A stretch of DNA of 64,000 bases from SIG603 sp964370635 (GTDB lineage Bacteria > Bacillota > Clostridia > Oscillospirales > Acutalibacteraceae): assembly GCA_964370635.1 (NCBI GenBank), contig CAYJJU010000008.1, positions 41,687 to 105,686 on the forward strand. The letters run 5' to 3'. Of the stretch, positions 16,025 through 25,564 are shown in pieces. The notes beneath the pieces were generated by a model. The model saw only the letters and a list, made by a program, of their open reading frames with translations, was not told the origin of the DNA and ran no database searches. The position numbers and the translations under genes were made by a program. Position 1 is the stretch's first letter; every line of letters begins with the position of its first letter.

Positions 16025-18184
16025 TTATCCCTTTTTATCCGGTTCTTTCATGGTAAGGCTTATTCTTTTTTTGTCTGCATCTACAGCTATCACCCACACT
16101 TTGATTATATCGCCTACTTTTAGGACATCTGAGGGGTGTTTTATGAATTTGTTGCTTATTTGTGTTATGTGCACAAGGCCGTCTTGGTGCACGCCTATGT
16201 CGACAAATGCGCCAAAATCTATTACATTTCTTACTGTGCCCATAAGCTCCATGCCGGCCTTTAGGTCTTTCATGTCCTTGATGTCGCTTCTAAGCATTAT
16301 TTTTTCTATTTCGTCACGTGGGTCACGGCCGGGTTTTGTCAGCTCAAGCGCTATGTCGTTTAGTGTTGGAACACCAATTCCTACCTCGCCTGCAAGCTTT
16401 TCGGCACCGTTTTCTTCAATTCTTTCGGCCAAGTCGCCAAATCCCGTGGAGCTTACTTTTTTCAGGTCATATCCACAAAGCTCTAATATTTTTTTTGCGC
16501 TGTCGTAAGACTCAGGGTGAACCGCGGTGTTGTCTAGAATATTTTTGCTCTCACTTACCCTTAAAAATCCTGCGCATTGCTCAAAGGCTTTTGGGCCTAG
16601 CTTTGGCACTTTTTTCAGTTGTGCACGAGAGGTGAACATGCCGTTTTCGTGTCTGTAGGCAATGATGTTTTTTGCAACCGCCGCACTTATTCCCGAAATA
16701 TTCTTTAAAAGTGAGGGAGAGGCCGTGTTTAAGTCTACTCCGACGGTGTTAACGCAGGCTTCAACCACGCCTCCTAAGGCCTCGTCAAGCCTTTTTGGTG
16801 GCATATCGTGTTGATATTGCCCAACGCCTATTGCCTTGGGGTCGATTTTTACAAGCTCTGCAAGCGGGTCTTGTAGCCTGTGCGCTATCGAAACCGCACT
16901 CCTTAAGGTAAGGTCAAACTCGGGGTATTCCTCTGCCGCAAGTTTTGATGCAGAATAAACCGAAGCGCCTGCCTCGTTTACCACTGTATAATCTGCCGAT
17001 AAGCCGTCGTTTTTAACTAAGTTATCTACAAAAATTTCTGTCTCTTTTGATGCCGTGCCGTTGCCTATGGCTATAATGTCGACAGAGTGCTTTTTAACCA
17101 TGCTTTTGACAAGCGCTCCCGCCTCTCTCACCTTGTTTTCGCTGTGAGTGGGATAAATCACGCCTGTGTCTAGCACTTTTCCTGTTTCGTCGACTACCGC
17201 AACTTTACAGCCCGTCCTGTATCCGGGGTCAAGACCCATTGCAACCTTGCCTTTTACAGGCGCTTGCATAAGTAGGTTTCTTAGATTGACCGTAAATACC
17301 TTTATTGCGCTTTCTGCCGCAGTTTGAGTAAGCTCGTTTCTGATTTCTCTTTCGATAGATGGGAAAATTAGTCTTTGATATGCATCTTTTGCCGCCTCTT
17401 CAACAGCTTCTGCGCAAGGCGTTTCATTTTTTACATAGCTGCTAAGAAGTATGTTATGCCCTCTTGTGATGTCGAGCTCTACATTTACCTTTAAAAAGCC
17501 CTCTCGCTCGCCCCTGTCTATTGCAAGCACCCTGTAGCCTGTGATTTTTGCCACGGGTTGAGAGAAGTCGTAATACATAGAGTACACAGATTCCTCATCT
17601 TTTGTGGCCTTAGTCTTAAGCGTTGCCTGAGCGGCGGTCACTACCCTTAGTCTTTTTCTTATTCCGGCGTCGTCCGATATAATTTCCGCTATGATGTCAA
17701 GCGCACCTTGCAAGGCATCACTCTCGTCTTTTACGCCTTTTTCCTCGTCGACAAAATCTGCCGCCATGTCTATTGGGTACTCTTTTGTGTCCTGTGCCAA
17801 AATTTTAAGCGCCAAGGGTTCAAGTCCTTTTTCTTTTGCAACCGATGCCCTTGTTTTTCTTTTTGGTCTAAAAGGCCTGTAGATATCGTCAATTTCCGAT
17901 ATGGTCGAGGCGTTTTCAAGGCTTTTTGCAATTTCATCTGTCATGGCTTCCTGCGCCTCAATAAGCGAGAAAACCTCTTCTTTTCGTTGGTCTAAGTTTC
18001 TTAAATATGTAAGCCTTTCGGAAATTTCTCTAATGCTTTGGTCGTCTAAAGAGCCGTGAGCCTCTTTTCTATATCGCGCTATAAAGGGTATCGTGTTGCC
18101 CTCGTCGATTAGCTCTATAAGCTTTTCTATTTGCCACTGTTGTAAATTATACTGCGTAGACAGCACTTTTGCATAATCCATCAT
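16025..18184 (-). CDS. tex: Tex family RNA-binding transcription accessory protein
   Basis: This 719-residue protein matches Tex/YhgF along its whole length: an N-terminal helical domain (FIARYRKEAHGSLDD), a YqgF/RNase H-like domain with GLDPGYRTGCKVAVVD, a helix-hairpin-helix segment (NTASPSLLKNISGIS, VPKLGPKAFEQCAGFLRV), and a C-terminal S1 RNA-binding domain (MGTVRNVIDFGAFVDIGVHQ). Tex binds nucleic acid and affects transcription. AAAGGA precedes the start. It is convergent with glgA and separately transcribed. Confidence 0.95.
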   Translation of the reverse strand: MMDYAKVLSTQYNLQQWQIEKLIELIDEGNTIPFIARYRKEAHGSLDDQSIREISERLTYLRNLDQRKEEVFSLIEAQEAMTDEIAKSLENASTISEIDDIYRPFRPKRKTRASVAKEKGLEPLALKILAQDTKEYPIDMAADFVDEEKGVKDESDALQGALDIIAEIISDDAGIRKRLRVVTAAQATLKTKATKDEESVYSMYYDFSQPVAKITGYRVLAIDRGEREGFLKVNVELDITRGHNILLSSYVKNETPCAEAVEEAAKDAYQRLIFPSIEREIRNELTQTAAESAIKVFTVNLRNLLMQAPVKGKVAMGLDPGYRTGCKVAVVDETGKVLDTGVIYPTHSENKVREAGALVKSMVKKHSVDIIAIGNGTASKETEIFVDNLVKNDGLSADYTVVNEAGASVYSASKLAAEEYPEFDLTLRSAVSIAHRLQDPLAELVKIDPKAIGVGQYQHDMPPKRLDEALGGVVEACVNTVGVDLNTASPSLLKNISGISAAVAKNIIAYRHENGMFTSRAQLKKVPKLGPKAFEQCAGFLRVSESKNILDNTAVHPESYDSAKKILELCGYDLKKVSSTGFGDLAERIEENGAEKLAGEVGIGVPTLNDIALELTKPGRDPRDEIEKIMLRSDIKDMKDLKAGMELMGTVRNVIDFGAFVDIGVHQDGLVHITQISNKFIKHPSDVLKVGDIIKVWVIAVDADKKRISLTMKEPDKKG

Positions 18185-18274
18185 ATTAGTTTTTCCTTTG
18201 ATTTTTTATAAATTTTATGTTATTATTGTACCATAAAATGCTAAAAGTGACAAGTAAGAAATGGAGTGTTGTCT

Positions 18275-18883
18275 ATGATTAAAAACATTGTGTTCGACAT
18301 AGGAAACGTGCTTGCACCGTTTTCTTGGCAAAAAACCTATAAAAAACTGTTTGGCGATGGTGAGCTTTATGACAAAATAGCAAATGCGACCGTGCTTTCA
18401 GAGGATAAATGGGCGGAAATTGACAGGGGAGTCCTGACTTACGATGAAGTTTTGGAAAGTTTTATCAAAAACGAGCCCGATTTGTCGGCGGAAATTAAAC
18501 TCGCAGTAAACACCATATTTGACGATATATCGCAGTATGAGTATAGCGAAGATTGGGTTTTAAGGCTAAAGGCGAAGGGTTATAAGGTGTATTTATTGTC
18601 AAACTTTGGCGACAAACCATACAATACCTGCCTTCCACGCTTTGCGTTTTCAAAACATGTCGACGGCGGTATAATATCGTATGAAGTAAGGAGGATAAAG
18701 CCAAATAACGACATCTTTGAGGCCTTATGCGGAAAATATAGCATTAAAGCTCAGGAGAGTGTGTTTATTGATGACTCTCAAAAAAATGTAGATGCCGCCA
18801 AAGCACTGGGCTTTAACGGCATAGTATTTGATGAAAAAATTAATGTGGACAAAAAGCTTAATGACTTAGGCGTGTTCTGGTAA
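18275..18883 (+). CDS. HAD superfamily hydrolase, YihX-like
   Basis: This is a 202-residue HAD phosphatase. Motif I is FDIGNVLAP (nucleophile Asp; Gly takes the place of the usual second Asp, as in the YihX/FMN-phosphatase-like group), motif II LLSNFG, motif III Lys in RRIKPN, and motif IV FIDDSQKNVDAA. YihX relatives dephosphorylate alpha-glucose 1-phosphate or other small phosphosugars; substrate not determined here. ATG 18275 has GGAG 8 nt upstream and was preferred to the GTG at 18266. Confidence 0.85.
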   Translation: MIKNIVFDIGNVLAPFSWQKTYKKLFGDGELYDKIANATVLSEDKWAEIDRGVLTYDEVLESFIKNEPDLSAEIKLAVNTIFDDISQYEYSEDWVLRLKAKGYKVYLLSNFGDKPYNTCLPRFAFSKHVDGGIISYEVRRIKPNNDIFEALCGKYSIKAQESVFIDDSQKNVDAAKALGFNGIVFDEKINVDKKLNDLGVFW

Positions 18884-18887
18884 TTTT

Positions 18888-20348
18888 TTAAGCGTTCAAA
18901 AATTCCTCTATAGCCATTCGTACGGTTTTAATTATTTTTATTCTGGCGTATTTTTTATCATTACCCTCGACTATGACCCATGGTGCGTTTTTAGTCGAGG
19001 TTTTTTGTATCATTTCATCGATTGCGGTTTCGTATTCGTCCCATTTTTCACGGTTTCGCCAGTCTTCATCGGTGATTTTATACTGCTTTTCGGGATTTTG
19101 CTGTCTGTCTGTAAAACGTTTTAACTGCTCGTCTTTGTCTATGTGTATGAAAAATTTTATCACTATTGCGCCCCACTTTGCCATAGAGGCTTCAAATTCG
19201 TTCATTTCATCAAAAGCCTGCTCCCAACGTTTTTGTGGCGCAAAACCTTCGACCCTTTCGACCATTACCCTGCCATACCATGTTCTGTCAAATATTGCAA
19301 CATGGCCATCTCTTGGGAGTTTTTGCCAAAATCGCCATAGATAATGCCTGTTAATTTCTTCGCTTGTGGGCGCGGCAACGGGTATAACCTCAAAACCTCT
19401 GGGGTCAAGCGCCCAAGAAAGTCGCCTTATAGCGCCTCCCTTGCCTGCGGCGTCCCAGCCCTCAAATGCTAAAATCACGGGTATTCGCCTTTTATATAAA
19501 ATTCCATGAAGCTTTTTAAGCTCGTCTTTTTCTTTTTTAAGCTCTTTTTTATAATCTTTCGGGTCTATGCTTACATTTAAGTCTATTTGAGAAAGTTTTT
19601 TTGTCGGAAGTATTTCAAAATCCTTGTCACGTGGCTTAGTCTTTACTTCGTCCTTTTTAAGTGCCGATTTTAAAGTGCTTACCAAAATATCAAGCACATT
19701 AAAGCTTGCCGACCATTTTTCCGTGCTGTCTATTACATGCCAAGGGGCGGATTTTGTTGCGGTTTTTTCTATCAAGTCTTCCATGAGCTCACGCTTTTTG
19801 TCGAAATTTTCATAAAAACCCATGTCGGATTCAGACACCCTCCACGCACTCCCCTCTGAGGAAAGCAGGGTGTCCATTCGGCTTTTTTGCTCTTTTTTAC
19901 TTATGTCTAAGAATATTTTTATCACGCAGTAGCCGTCGTCTGCGAGCATTCTTTCAAAATTAGTTATCCTATCGAGTATGGATTTTTTGACAGGATTATC
20001 CCCTGCATGCGAAAACGCCTTGTAATACCAGCTGTGATTAAGTATCGAAATATCGCCTTTTTTTGGCAGTTTATCCCATGAAGCCTTCATGAAGGGATAG
20101 CGCTTGTCCTCTGCCTTTATTCCCGGCTTTACTTGAACCTGATACTGCCTAGGGTCAAGCTCTGCTATAATTTCTGCAATGATTTCTCCCTTGCCCGAAG
20201 CGCCGAAGCCTTCTATTGCCACCACCACGGGCACTCCGGCAGTTTTTAAGGATTGCTGCATGTAGTAAAGTTCTTTTTGCAGCTCTTTGACCTTCTTCTT
20301 AATTTGGGCTTTTTCCTTTTTTTCAATAGTTGCTTTTTTAATAATCAT
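18888..20348 (-). CDS. two-domain polyphosphate kinase 2 (polyphosphate:AMP phosphotransferase type)
   Basis: There are two PPK2 domains in tandem. The first (about residues 30-230) has AIEGFGASGKGE as Walker A; the second (about 270-486) has AFEGWDAAGKGGAIRRL, WQKLPRDGHVAIFDRTWYGR and the NAPW segment near the end. At 486 residues it matches class II / PAP-type enzymes, which phosphorylate AMP to ADP using polyphosphate. ATG 20348 has AGGAG 7 nt upstream and removes a 12-residue extension that would overlap the SDR gene. It is last in an rsmE-SDR-PPK2 series. Confidence 0.9.
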   Translation of the reverse strand: MIIKKATIEKKEKAQIKKKVKELQKELYYMQQSLKTAGVPVVVAIEGFGASGKGEIIAEIIAELDPRQYQVQVKPGIKAEDKRYPFMKASWDKLPKKGDISILNHSWYYKAFSHAGDNPVKKSILDRITNFERMLADDGYCVIKIFLDISKKEQKSRMDTLLSSEGSAWRVSESDMGFYENFDKKRELMEDLIEKTATKSAPWHVIDSTEKWSASFNVLDILVSTLKSALKKDEVKTKPRDKDFEILPTKKLSQIDLNVSIDPKDYKKELKKEKDELKKLHGILYKRRIPVILAFEGWDAAGKGGAIRRLSWALDPRGFEVIPVAAPTSEEINRHYLWRFWQKLPRDGHVAIFDRTWYGRVMVERVEGFAPQKRWEQAFDEMNEFEASMAKWGAIVIKFFIHIDKDEQLKRFTDRQQNPEKQYKITDEDWRNREKWDEYETAIDEMIQKTSTKNAPWVIVEGNDKKYARIKIIKTVRMAIEEFLNA

Positions 20349-20373
20349 GACGCTGCTCCTTTTCTTTAAATAT

Positions 20374-21099
20374 TTATAATCCACCGCTTACGGCTATGTT
20401 TTGTCCTGTTATATAACTTGCCTCTTCCCATAAATATTTTGCAAGGCTTGCCACCTCGCAGGGCTTTCCGAAACGAGCCATGGGTATTTCTTCAAAGAGC
20501 ATTTCCCTTTCCTCTTTTGATAAATGGGAGTTCATCTTGCCCTCTATTGCGCCGGGAGAGATGCAGTTTACCCTGATATTTGAGGGTGCAAGCTCCTTTG
20601 CAAGCGCTTTTGTCATGCCTATAAGGCCTGCCTTAGACGCGCTGTAATGCGTCTCACAAGATGCTCCGTGCATTCCCCAAATTGAAGAGATGTTAATGAT
20701 AGTGCCCTCTTTTTTTCTAATCATTTCGCCAACGGCCCTTTTTGAGCACAGAAAGGCGGATTTTAAATTTATGGAAAACATGTCGTCCCATTCTTTTAAA
20801 GAAATTAAATCAAATAGCTTAATTTGAGATATTCCGGCATTATTTATAAGTATGTCCACAAAGCCTAGATTTTTTTCTATGTCACAAAACATTTTTAAAA
20901 CTTCGTCTTCAAGACTTAAATCTGCCTTGAATGCCATAATTTGCTTATGTGTGGCCTCTTTCAAATTTTCGATATATTCCGGGTAGCTTTTGTTGTAGTG
21001 CAGGGCTATTTTTTCTACATTTTCGCTTTTTACGGCCGCTTTTGCAAGCGCCTTTCCTATGTCGCCCGAGGCACCGCTTATTAAAATAGTTTTACCCAT
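20374..21099 (-). CDS. short-chain dehydrogenase/reductase, FabG-like
   Basis: This 241-residue Rossmann oxidoreductase has GASGDIG (cofactor loop), NNAG, INISSIWG (Ser) and YSASK (catalytic Tyr and Lys), and the C-terminal ITGQNIAVSGG typical of FabG relatives. No fatty acid synthesis genes are adjacent, so the substrate is open. The ATG overlaps the rsmE stop as TGATG, showing translational coupling. Confidence 0.88.
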   Translation of the reverse strand: MGKTILISGASGDIGKALAKAAVKSENVEKIALHYNKSYPEYIENLKEATHKQIMAFKADLSLEDEVLKMFCDIEKNLGFVDILINNAGISQIKLFDLISLKEWDDMFSINLKSAFLCSKRAVGEMIRKKEGTIINISSIWGMHGASCETHYSASKAGLIGMTKALAKELAPSNIRVNCISPGAIEGKMNSHLSKEEREMLFEEIPMARFGKPCEVASLAKYLWEEASYITGQNIAVSGGL

Positions 21100-21812
21100 C
21101 ACATATTCCCCGTTTCATATTCTATTATGGAAATTGCGGCAAGGCTTGCCGTTTCTGTCCTTAAAATTCTGTTTCCAAGGCTTACAATCTTCCAGCCCTG
21201 CTCAAGCGCTAGCTTGACTTCGTTTTCTGAAAAACCGCCCTCGGGGCCTATAAACACAGATATGTCACCCGTGTATCCGCTTAAAATTTCTTTAAGGCCG
21301 CCTGCCTTTCCCTCGTAAAAAAACAGCTTAAGGCCGGTGGCCTTTTGTGCGGCATCGCTAAAACTTAGAAGGCCGCTTATTTTTGGAATATATGCCCGTC
21401 CGCTTTGCTTTGCCGCCTCAAGAGCTATTTTTTGAAGGCGTGAAAGTTTTTTATCTATCTTGTCATCAATTTTTGCGACACAGTTTTTTGAATTTACAAG
21501 ATTTATTTCATAAACACCAAGCTCTGTCGCCTTTTGAGTGATATAATCCAGTTTGTCGCCCTTTGGAGTGCACTGATAAAGCCGTATTTTACAGCTAGAT
21601 TCATTTTCACTTGTTTTTTTACTTAGTACATCTACAAAAAGTCCGTCGGCTGTAATCTCACAAATTACGCAGTCGTATTCTACCGCAAAATCGTCGCACA
21701 GGGTAATTTTTTCCCCGAGCTTCATGCGCAAAGATTTTGTGATATGCCTTGCGTTTTCACCGCTTATAAAATGCTTGTCCTCGTCTATTTTGCTTTCAAA
21801 AAATCTGGGCAT
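21099..21812 (-). CDS. rsmE: 16S rRNA (uracil-1498 N3)-methyltransferase
   Basis: This is a SPOUT-fold methyltransferase of 237 residues. The N-terminal PUA-like domain includes RFFE, GENARHITKSLRMKLGE, and the C-terminal knot contains IGPEGGFSENEV and LGNRILRTETAS, both diagnostic of RsmE. It methylates U1498 in 16S rRNA. ATG 21812 is preferred to the upstream TTG because GGAG lies 7 nt before it. It is the first gene of a three-gene minus-strand unit. Confidence 0.95.
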   Translation of the reverse strand: MPRFFESKIDEDKHFISGENARHITKSLRMKLGEKITLCDDFAVEYDCVICEITADGLFVDVLSKKTSENESSCKIRLYQCTPKGDKLDYITQKATELGVYEINLVNSKNCVAKIDDKIDKKLSRLQKIALEAAKQSGRAYIPKISGLLSFSDAAQKATGLKLFFYEGKAGGLKEILSGYTGDISVFIGPEGGFSENEVKLALEQGWKIVSLGNRILRTETASLAAISIIEYETGNM

Positions 21813-21952
21813 AACTTTCTCCAATTCAAAATTAATTCTACTTAGTACTATAATATCACAGATTTTATTTTTTTCAAATATATTAAAAAGTTTTTAATGA
21901 TTTTTTTATATATTTATGGTATAATCGAGAAAAGATTTATGGGAGGTGCATC

Positions 21953-23296
21953 TTGAAAAAAGCAGTTTTACTTTTAGTTCTTATAATTTCTTGCACGCTC
22001 CTAAGCTCTTGCACGGTTTTTACAAATCTTGATGCAAATGCGCTCATGTCGCCCCCTAAGTCAGACGAGGACAGTCAGGCGATACACGCACTTATGGAAA
22101 ACGAGGGCTCGGCGCTTACCTTTATTTATCCTAAAAACGGAGATTATCGCTCTGCCATAATTGTAAGGGAGGGCGAAGAAGCAGGTTTTAATTATTCTGT
22201 GGGCTTTTCGGCAAATCCCACCGGCGGCATTAATCTTAAATTCATGCTCAAACAAAACGATGAGTGGGAAGTGATTCATAGCGTTGACAATCTTGCAACT
22301 CAGGTGGACAGAGTATTTTTTGGCGACATGAACGGCGACGGGATGGAGGAAATAATTGTAGGTTGGGGCTCTCCGCAAAGTTTAACCGCAACACTTTCTA
22401 TATTTTCATTTTTAGACGGCAATGTGCTTGAATATCCTGTGTCTGAAAACTATAATGAAATTGCACTGACGGACTTTAATGATGACAATGTATTCGAGCT
22501 TTTTTCGGCGACAATCTTCACACCTGCACAAGGCGATGAGGGCAAAGATAAAGAAGCCATAGGAAAACTCTACACGCTTGATGACAATGTTTTAATGCAG
22601 TCATATTCGGTAGACCTTACAAGCGCTGTCACAAGGTACAGCAATACCTTATTCGGAAATTTAGACAGTGACGGCAAAAAAGGCCTTGTGCTTGACGGCG
22701 TTCGGGCGGATAATAGCATGATAACCCAGCTTATTGTCATAGATGAATTTGACGATACTATGGAAAATCCTCTTTTAGAAAAATATAGCTCCGTGAATTT
22801 TTTCCAAAGACCTCCCACCTTGCCGTTTTCTTGTCGGGATATAAACGGTGATGATATAATAGAGTTTCCGATAACAGATATACAGACAAATTACGAGGGC
22901 TCAGACAGCCTTGAGTCGTATAATTATAGCTTAACTTGGATATCTTATGATGACATAGGAAGGCAAAGCAACCCTGTGCTTACTACGATAGTTAATTTAG
23001 ATGCGCTTTACTATATCTCTATTCCCTCACAATTTCCTTATGAAGTTACTTGCAGTTACGACACACAGACTCCTCAAAGGCTATATTTTTATTACTCAGG
23101 TTTTGAGGGCGCCGATACGCCGGCCTTTTATATAGACTATTTCTCCTCGCACGAATGGGAGGAGTATAAGGACGAGGTTGTAGACGAGTACACTATCTTA
23201 CTTGAAACAGAAAATGACATGGTATATGTGGGCTATCTTCAGTCCAACTATCCTATGGTTGAAGACATAATGTTAAGCTTAACGCTGGTTTCTTAA
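21953..23296 (+). CDS. lipoprotein with Asp-rich FG-GAP/VCBS-like repeats
   Basis: This 447-residue protein starts at TTG behind a strong GGGAGGTG. The signal peptide ends in lipobox LSSC (Cys about 20). Repeated DxNxDxxxE/D motifs occur (GDMNGDGMEEIIVGW, DFNDDNVFELF, NLDSDGKKGLVL, DINGDDIIEF), each about 50-80 residues apart, like calcium-binding beta-propeller blades. A -10 element TATAAT lies at 21920-21925. It is 24 nt upstream of a response regulator/histidine kinase pair, so it may be an envelope component linked to that signalling system. Exact role unknown. Confidence 0.75.
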   Translation: MKKAVLLLVLIISCTLLSSCTVFTNLDANALMSPPKSDEDSQAIHALMENEGSALTFIYPKNGDYRSAIIVREGEEAGFNYSVGFSANPTGGINLKFMLKQNDEWEVIHSVDNLATQVDRVFFGDMNGDGMEEIIVGWGSPQSLTATLSIFSFLDGNVLEYPVSENYNEIALTDFNDDNVFELFSATIFTPAQGDEGKDKEAIGKLYTLDDNVLMQSYSVDLTSAVTRYSNTLFGNLDSDGKKGLVLDGVRADNSMITQLIVIDEFDDTMENPLLEKYSSVNFFQRPPTLPFSCRDINGDDIIEFPITDIQTNYEGSDSLESYNYSLTWISYDDIGRQSNPVLTTIVNLDALYYISIPSQFPYEVTCSYDTQTPQRLYFYYSGFEGADTPAFYIDYFSSHEWEEYKDEVVDEYTILLETENDMVYVGYLQSNYPMVEDIMLSLTLVS

Positions 23297-23320
23297 TTTT
23301 TTTGAAAGGATGTCACATTT

Positions 23321-24025
23321 ATGCGAAGAATTTTAGTTTGCGAGGACGAACAAAATATAAGAGAGTTTGTCGTCATCAATTTAAAACGTGCAGGCTACGA
23401 GGTTTCAGAGGCTTGTACTGCCGACGAAGCCCTGGAAACTTACGAAAGGGAGAGCAAGAACTTTGATGTTATAATCTTAGACATAATGACACCGGGAAAA
23501 TATGACGGTCTTGCCGTGTGTCGAAAAATTAGGGATCAAAATGAAAATGTCGGCATAATTATGCTTACCGCAAAAACTCAGGAAATAGACAAGGTAAGCG
23601 GACTCATGATGGGAGCCGATGACTATATGACAAAGCCTTTTTCTCCGTCTGAGCTTGTGGCTCGTGTAGATGCAATTTATAGGCGAGTAGAACAGCTCTC
23701 CGAGAACAGGCACGCAGGATTTAAAGAAGAAATGAAGTCGGGCGAATTTACTTTAAACTTAAGAAACCGCACTTTTACAAAGGGCGACAAGCTAATAGAG
23801 CTTACGCAGGTTGAATTTCAAATTATTGAATATTTTTTCACCCACGCAGGTCTGCCACTTAGCAGGACAGATATATTAAAGCATGTTTGGAGCGCCAGTT
23901 ATGCAGGCGAAGAGAAAATTGTCGATGTAAATGTGCGCAGAATAAGAATGAAAATTGAAGATGAACCTTCAAATCCTACGCATATTATAACCGTATGGGG
24001 TATGGGGTATCGTTGGGAGGCATGA
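23321..24025 (+). CDS. OmpR/PhoB-family response regulator
   Basis: This 234-residue regulator has a receiver domain with acidic pocket CEDE, phospho-acceptor Asp about 54 in IILDIMTP, Thr in MLTAKT and Lys in TKPFSP. The C-terminal winged helix (about 135-234) includes LTQVEFQIIEYF and WGMGYRWEA. It is followed after 4 nt by its cognate histidine kinase. Targets are unknown; the preceding lipoprotein gene could be one. Confidence 0.95.
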   Translation: MRRILVCEDEQNIREFVVINLKRAGYEVSEACTADEALETYERESKNFDVIILDIMTPGKYDGLAVCRKIRDQNENVGIIMLTAKTQEIDKVSGLMMGADDYMTKPFSPSELVARVDAIYRRVEQLSENRHAGFKEEMKSGEFTLNLRNRTFTKGDKLIELTQVEFQIIEYFFTHAGLPLSRTDILKHVWSASYAGEEKIVDVNVRRIRMKIEDEPSNPTHIITVWGMGYRWEA

Positions 24026-24029
24026 GGCG

Positions 24030-25544
24030 TTGAGAAAAGCTAAGGCCAAAAAGCGCAGAAGCATTTCCACCCGTTGGCTTTTTACGGGTGTATTTGTTGT
24101 GGTTGCTATACTGATAATTTTTATAGTCACACTTTCTTTTTCCATACAAAGCTATGTATATAACGGCATACAGCAGTCTCTTATAGGAAGAAGTGATGAG
24201 TTGTTAAATACCTTCTATTCCTCTGATGGATATAAAAACTCTGCCGAATTTAACACGATTTCAAGGGCGTATATCGAAAACTTTGCAGATAAAAACATGC
24301 TTGAAATTATGAGCGTTTCGTCAAACGGAGACGTGCTTACGACGTCGACAGGATTTACTCCAAACAATAATCAGCAAATGCCGGACTATGAAATTGCGCT
24401 GAGTGCAGAGTCTAATTTTGGATTTTGGATAGGAGAGCTCAATACAGAGGAAAAAGTCATGGCAATCACAAGGGTTGTAAGAAATTCCTCGCAAAGCGTG
24501 GTGGGCTCTATAAGGTATGTTGTGTCTTTGGAACTTGCAGATGCACAAATTGCAAGCTCTGTATCAATGCTTATACTTATTGGCGCTTTTATAACCATGT
24601 TCATAATTTTCTCAGGACTATATTTTATACGCTCCATCGTCACCCCAATTAAAGAGCTCAATCTCACCGCAAAGGAAATTGCAAAAGGCGATTTCGATGC
24701 GAGGATTACAAAGCATAAAAATGACGAAATAGGCCAGCTCATCGACACCATAAACGAAATGGCGCAGGAGCTTGGAAACAATGAAAAAGTTAAAAACGAC
24801 TTTATTTCCTCGGTCTCACACGAACTTAGGACGCCGCTTACCTCAATTAAAGGCTGGGCGGAAACCATGCAAGAAAGCAGAGGGGATAAGGACACTTTTG
24901 ATAAGGGCATGACAATTATTATTAAAGAATCGGAAAGACTTTCGGGCATGGTTGAAGAACTTTTGGATTTTTCAAGGATACAAAGCGGTCGAATGTCTTT
25001 AATGATGAACAAGGCGGATATTTTATCAGAGCTTGATGAAGCGGTGTTCATGTTCACAGATAGGGCAAGAAATGAGAATAAAAAACTCATTTATGAAGAA
25101 AGCCCAATGCTGCCACCTGTAATGGCGGATATAAACAGGTTAAGACAAGTTTTTGTCAATATCATTGACAATGCTCTTAAATATACAAGCCCCGGCGGCA
25201 CGATAAAGGTTTCCGCCTTTGAAGAAGACGGACATGTCGTAATAGTGGTAGGGGACACGGGGTGTGGAATACCAAAGTCGCACCTGCCGCATGTTAAAGA
25301 AAAATTTTATAAGGCAAATCAGGTCATAAGGGGCTCAGGAATAGGCCTTGCGGTTGCCGATGAAATAGTGATGCTTCACTCGGGTACGCTTGACATACAA
25401 AGCGTGCAGGGGAGAGGCACCGTGGTAAAAATGAAAATACCAACGATAAAGAATTTGCAGGAAAATCCTGAAATTTCCGGTGCAACAGAAATACTTGCAT
25501 CAAGCGATACGGTAAGGCTCGTGACAGAGAAAACCGACTCATAA
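24030..25544 (+). CDS. membrane sensor histidine kinase
   Basis: This 504-residue protein has a TM helix at about 15-38, an extracytoplasmic sensor region (about 40-175), a second TM helix (about 177-200), a HAMP domain, HisKA with phospho-acceptor His in SHELRTPLTSIKGW (about 263), and HATPase_c with NIIDNALKYT (N box), GDTGCGIP (G1) and GSGIGLAV (G2). It starts at TTG 24030 with GGGAGG 9 nt upstream inside the end of the regulator gene. It partners the upstream response regulator. Confidence 0.95.
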   Translation: MRKAKAKKRRSISTRWLFTGVFVVVAILIIFIVTLSFSIQSYVYNGIQQSLIGRSDELLNTFYSSDGYKNSAEFNTISRAYIENFADKNMLEIMSVSSNGDVLTTSTGFTPNNNQQMPDYEIALSAESNFGFWIGELNTEEKVMAITRVVRNSSQSVVGSIRYVVSLELADAQIASSVSMLILIGAFITMFIIFSGLYFIRSIVTPIKELNLTAKEIAKGDFDARITKHKNDEIGQLIDTINEMAQELGNNEKVKNDFISSVSHELRTPLTSIKGWAETMQESRGDKDTFDKGMTIIIKESERLSGMVEELLDFSRIQSGRMSLMMNKADILSELDEAVFMFTDRARNENKKLIYEESPMLPPVMADINRLRQVFVNIIDNALKYTSPGGTIKVSAFEEDGHVVIVVGDTGCGIPKSHLPHVKEKFYKANQVIRGSGIGLAVADEIVMLHSGTLDIQSVQGRGTVVKMKIPTIKNLQENPEISGATEILASSDTVRLVTEKTDS

Positions 25545-25564
25545 GTTAGAAAGGAATTAAACAG

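Noticed and set aside
24386..25090. A 234-codon ORF antisense to the histidine kinase gene
   Set aside because: It is a Ser-rich shadow of the kinase frame without a promoter or ribosome binding site.
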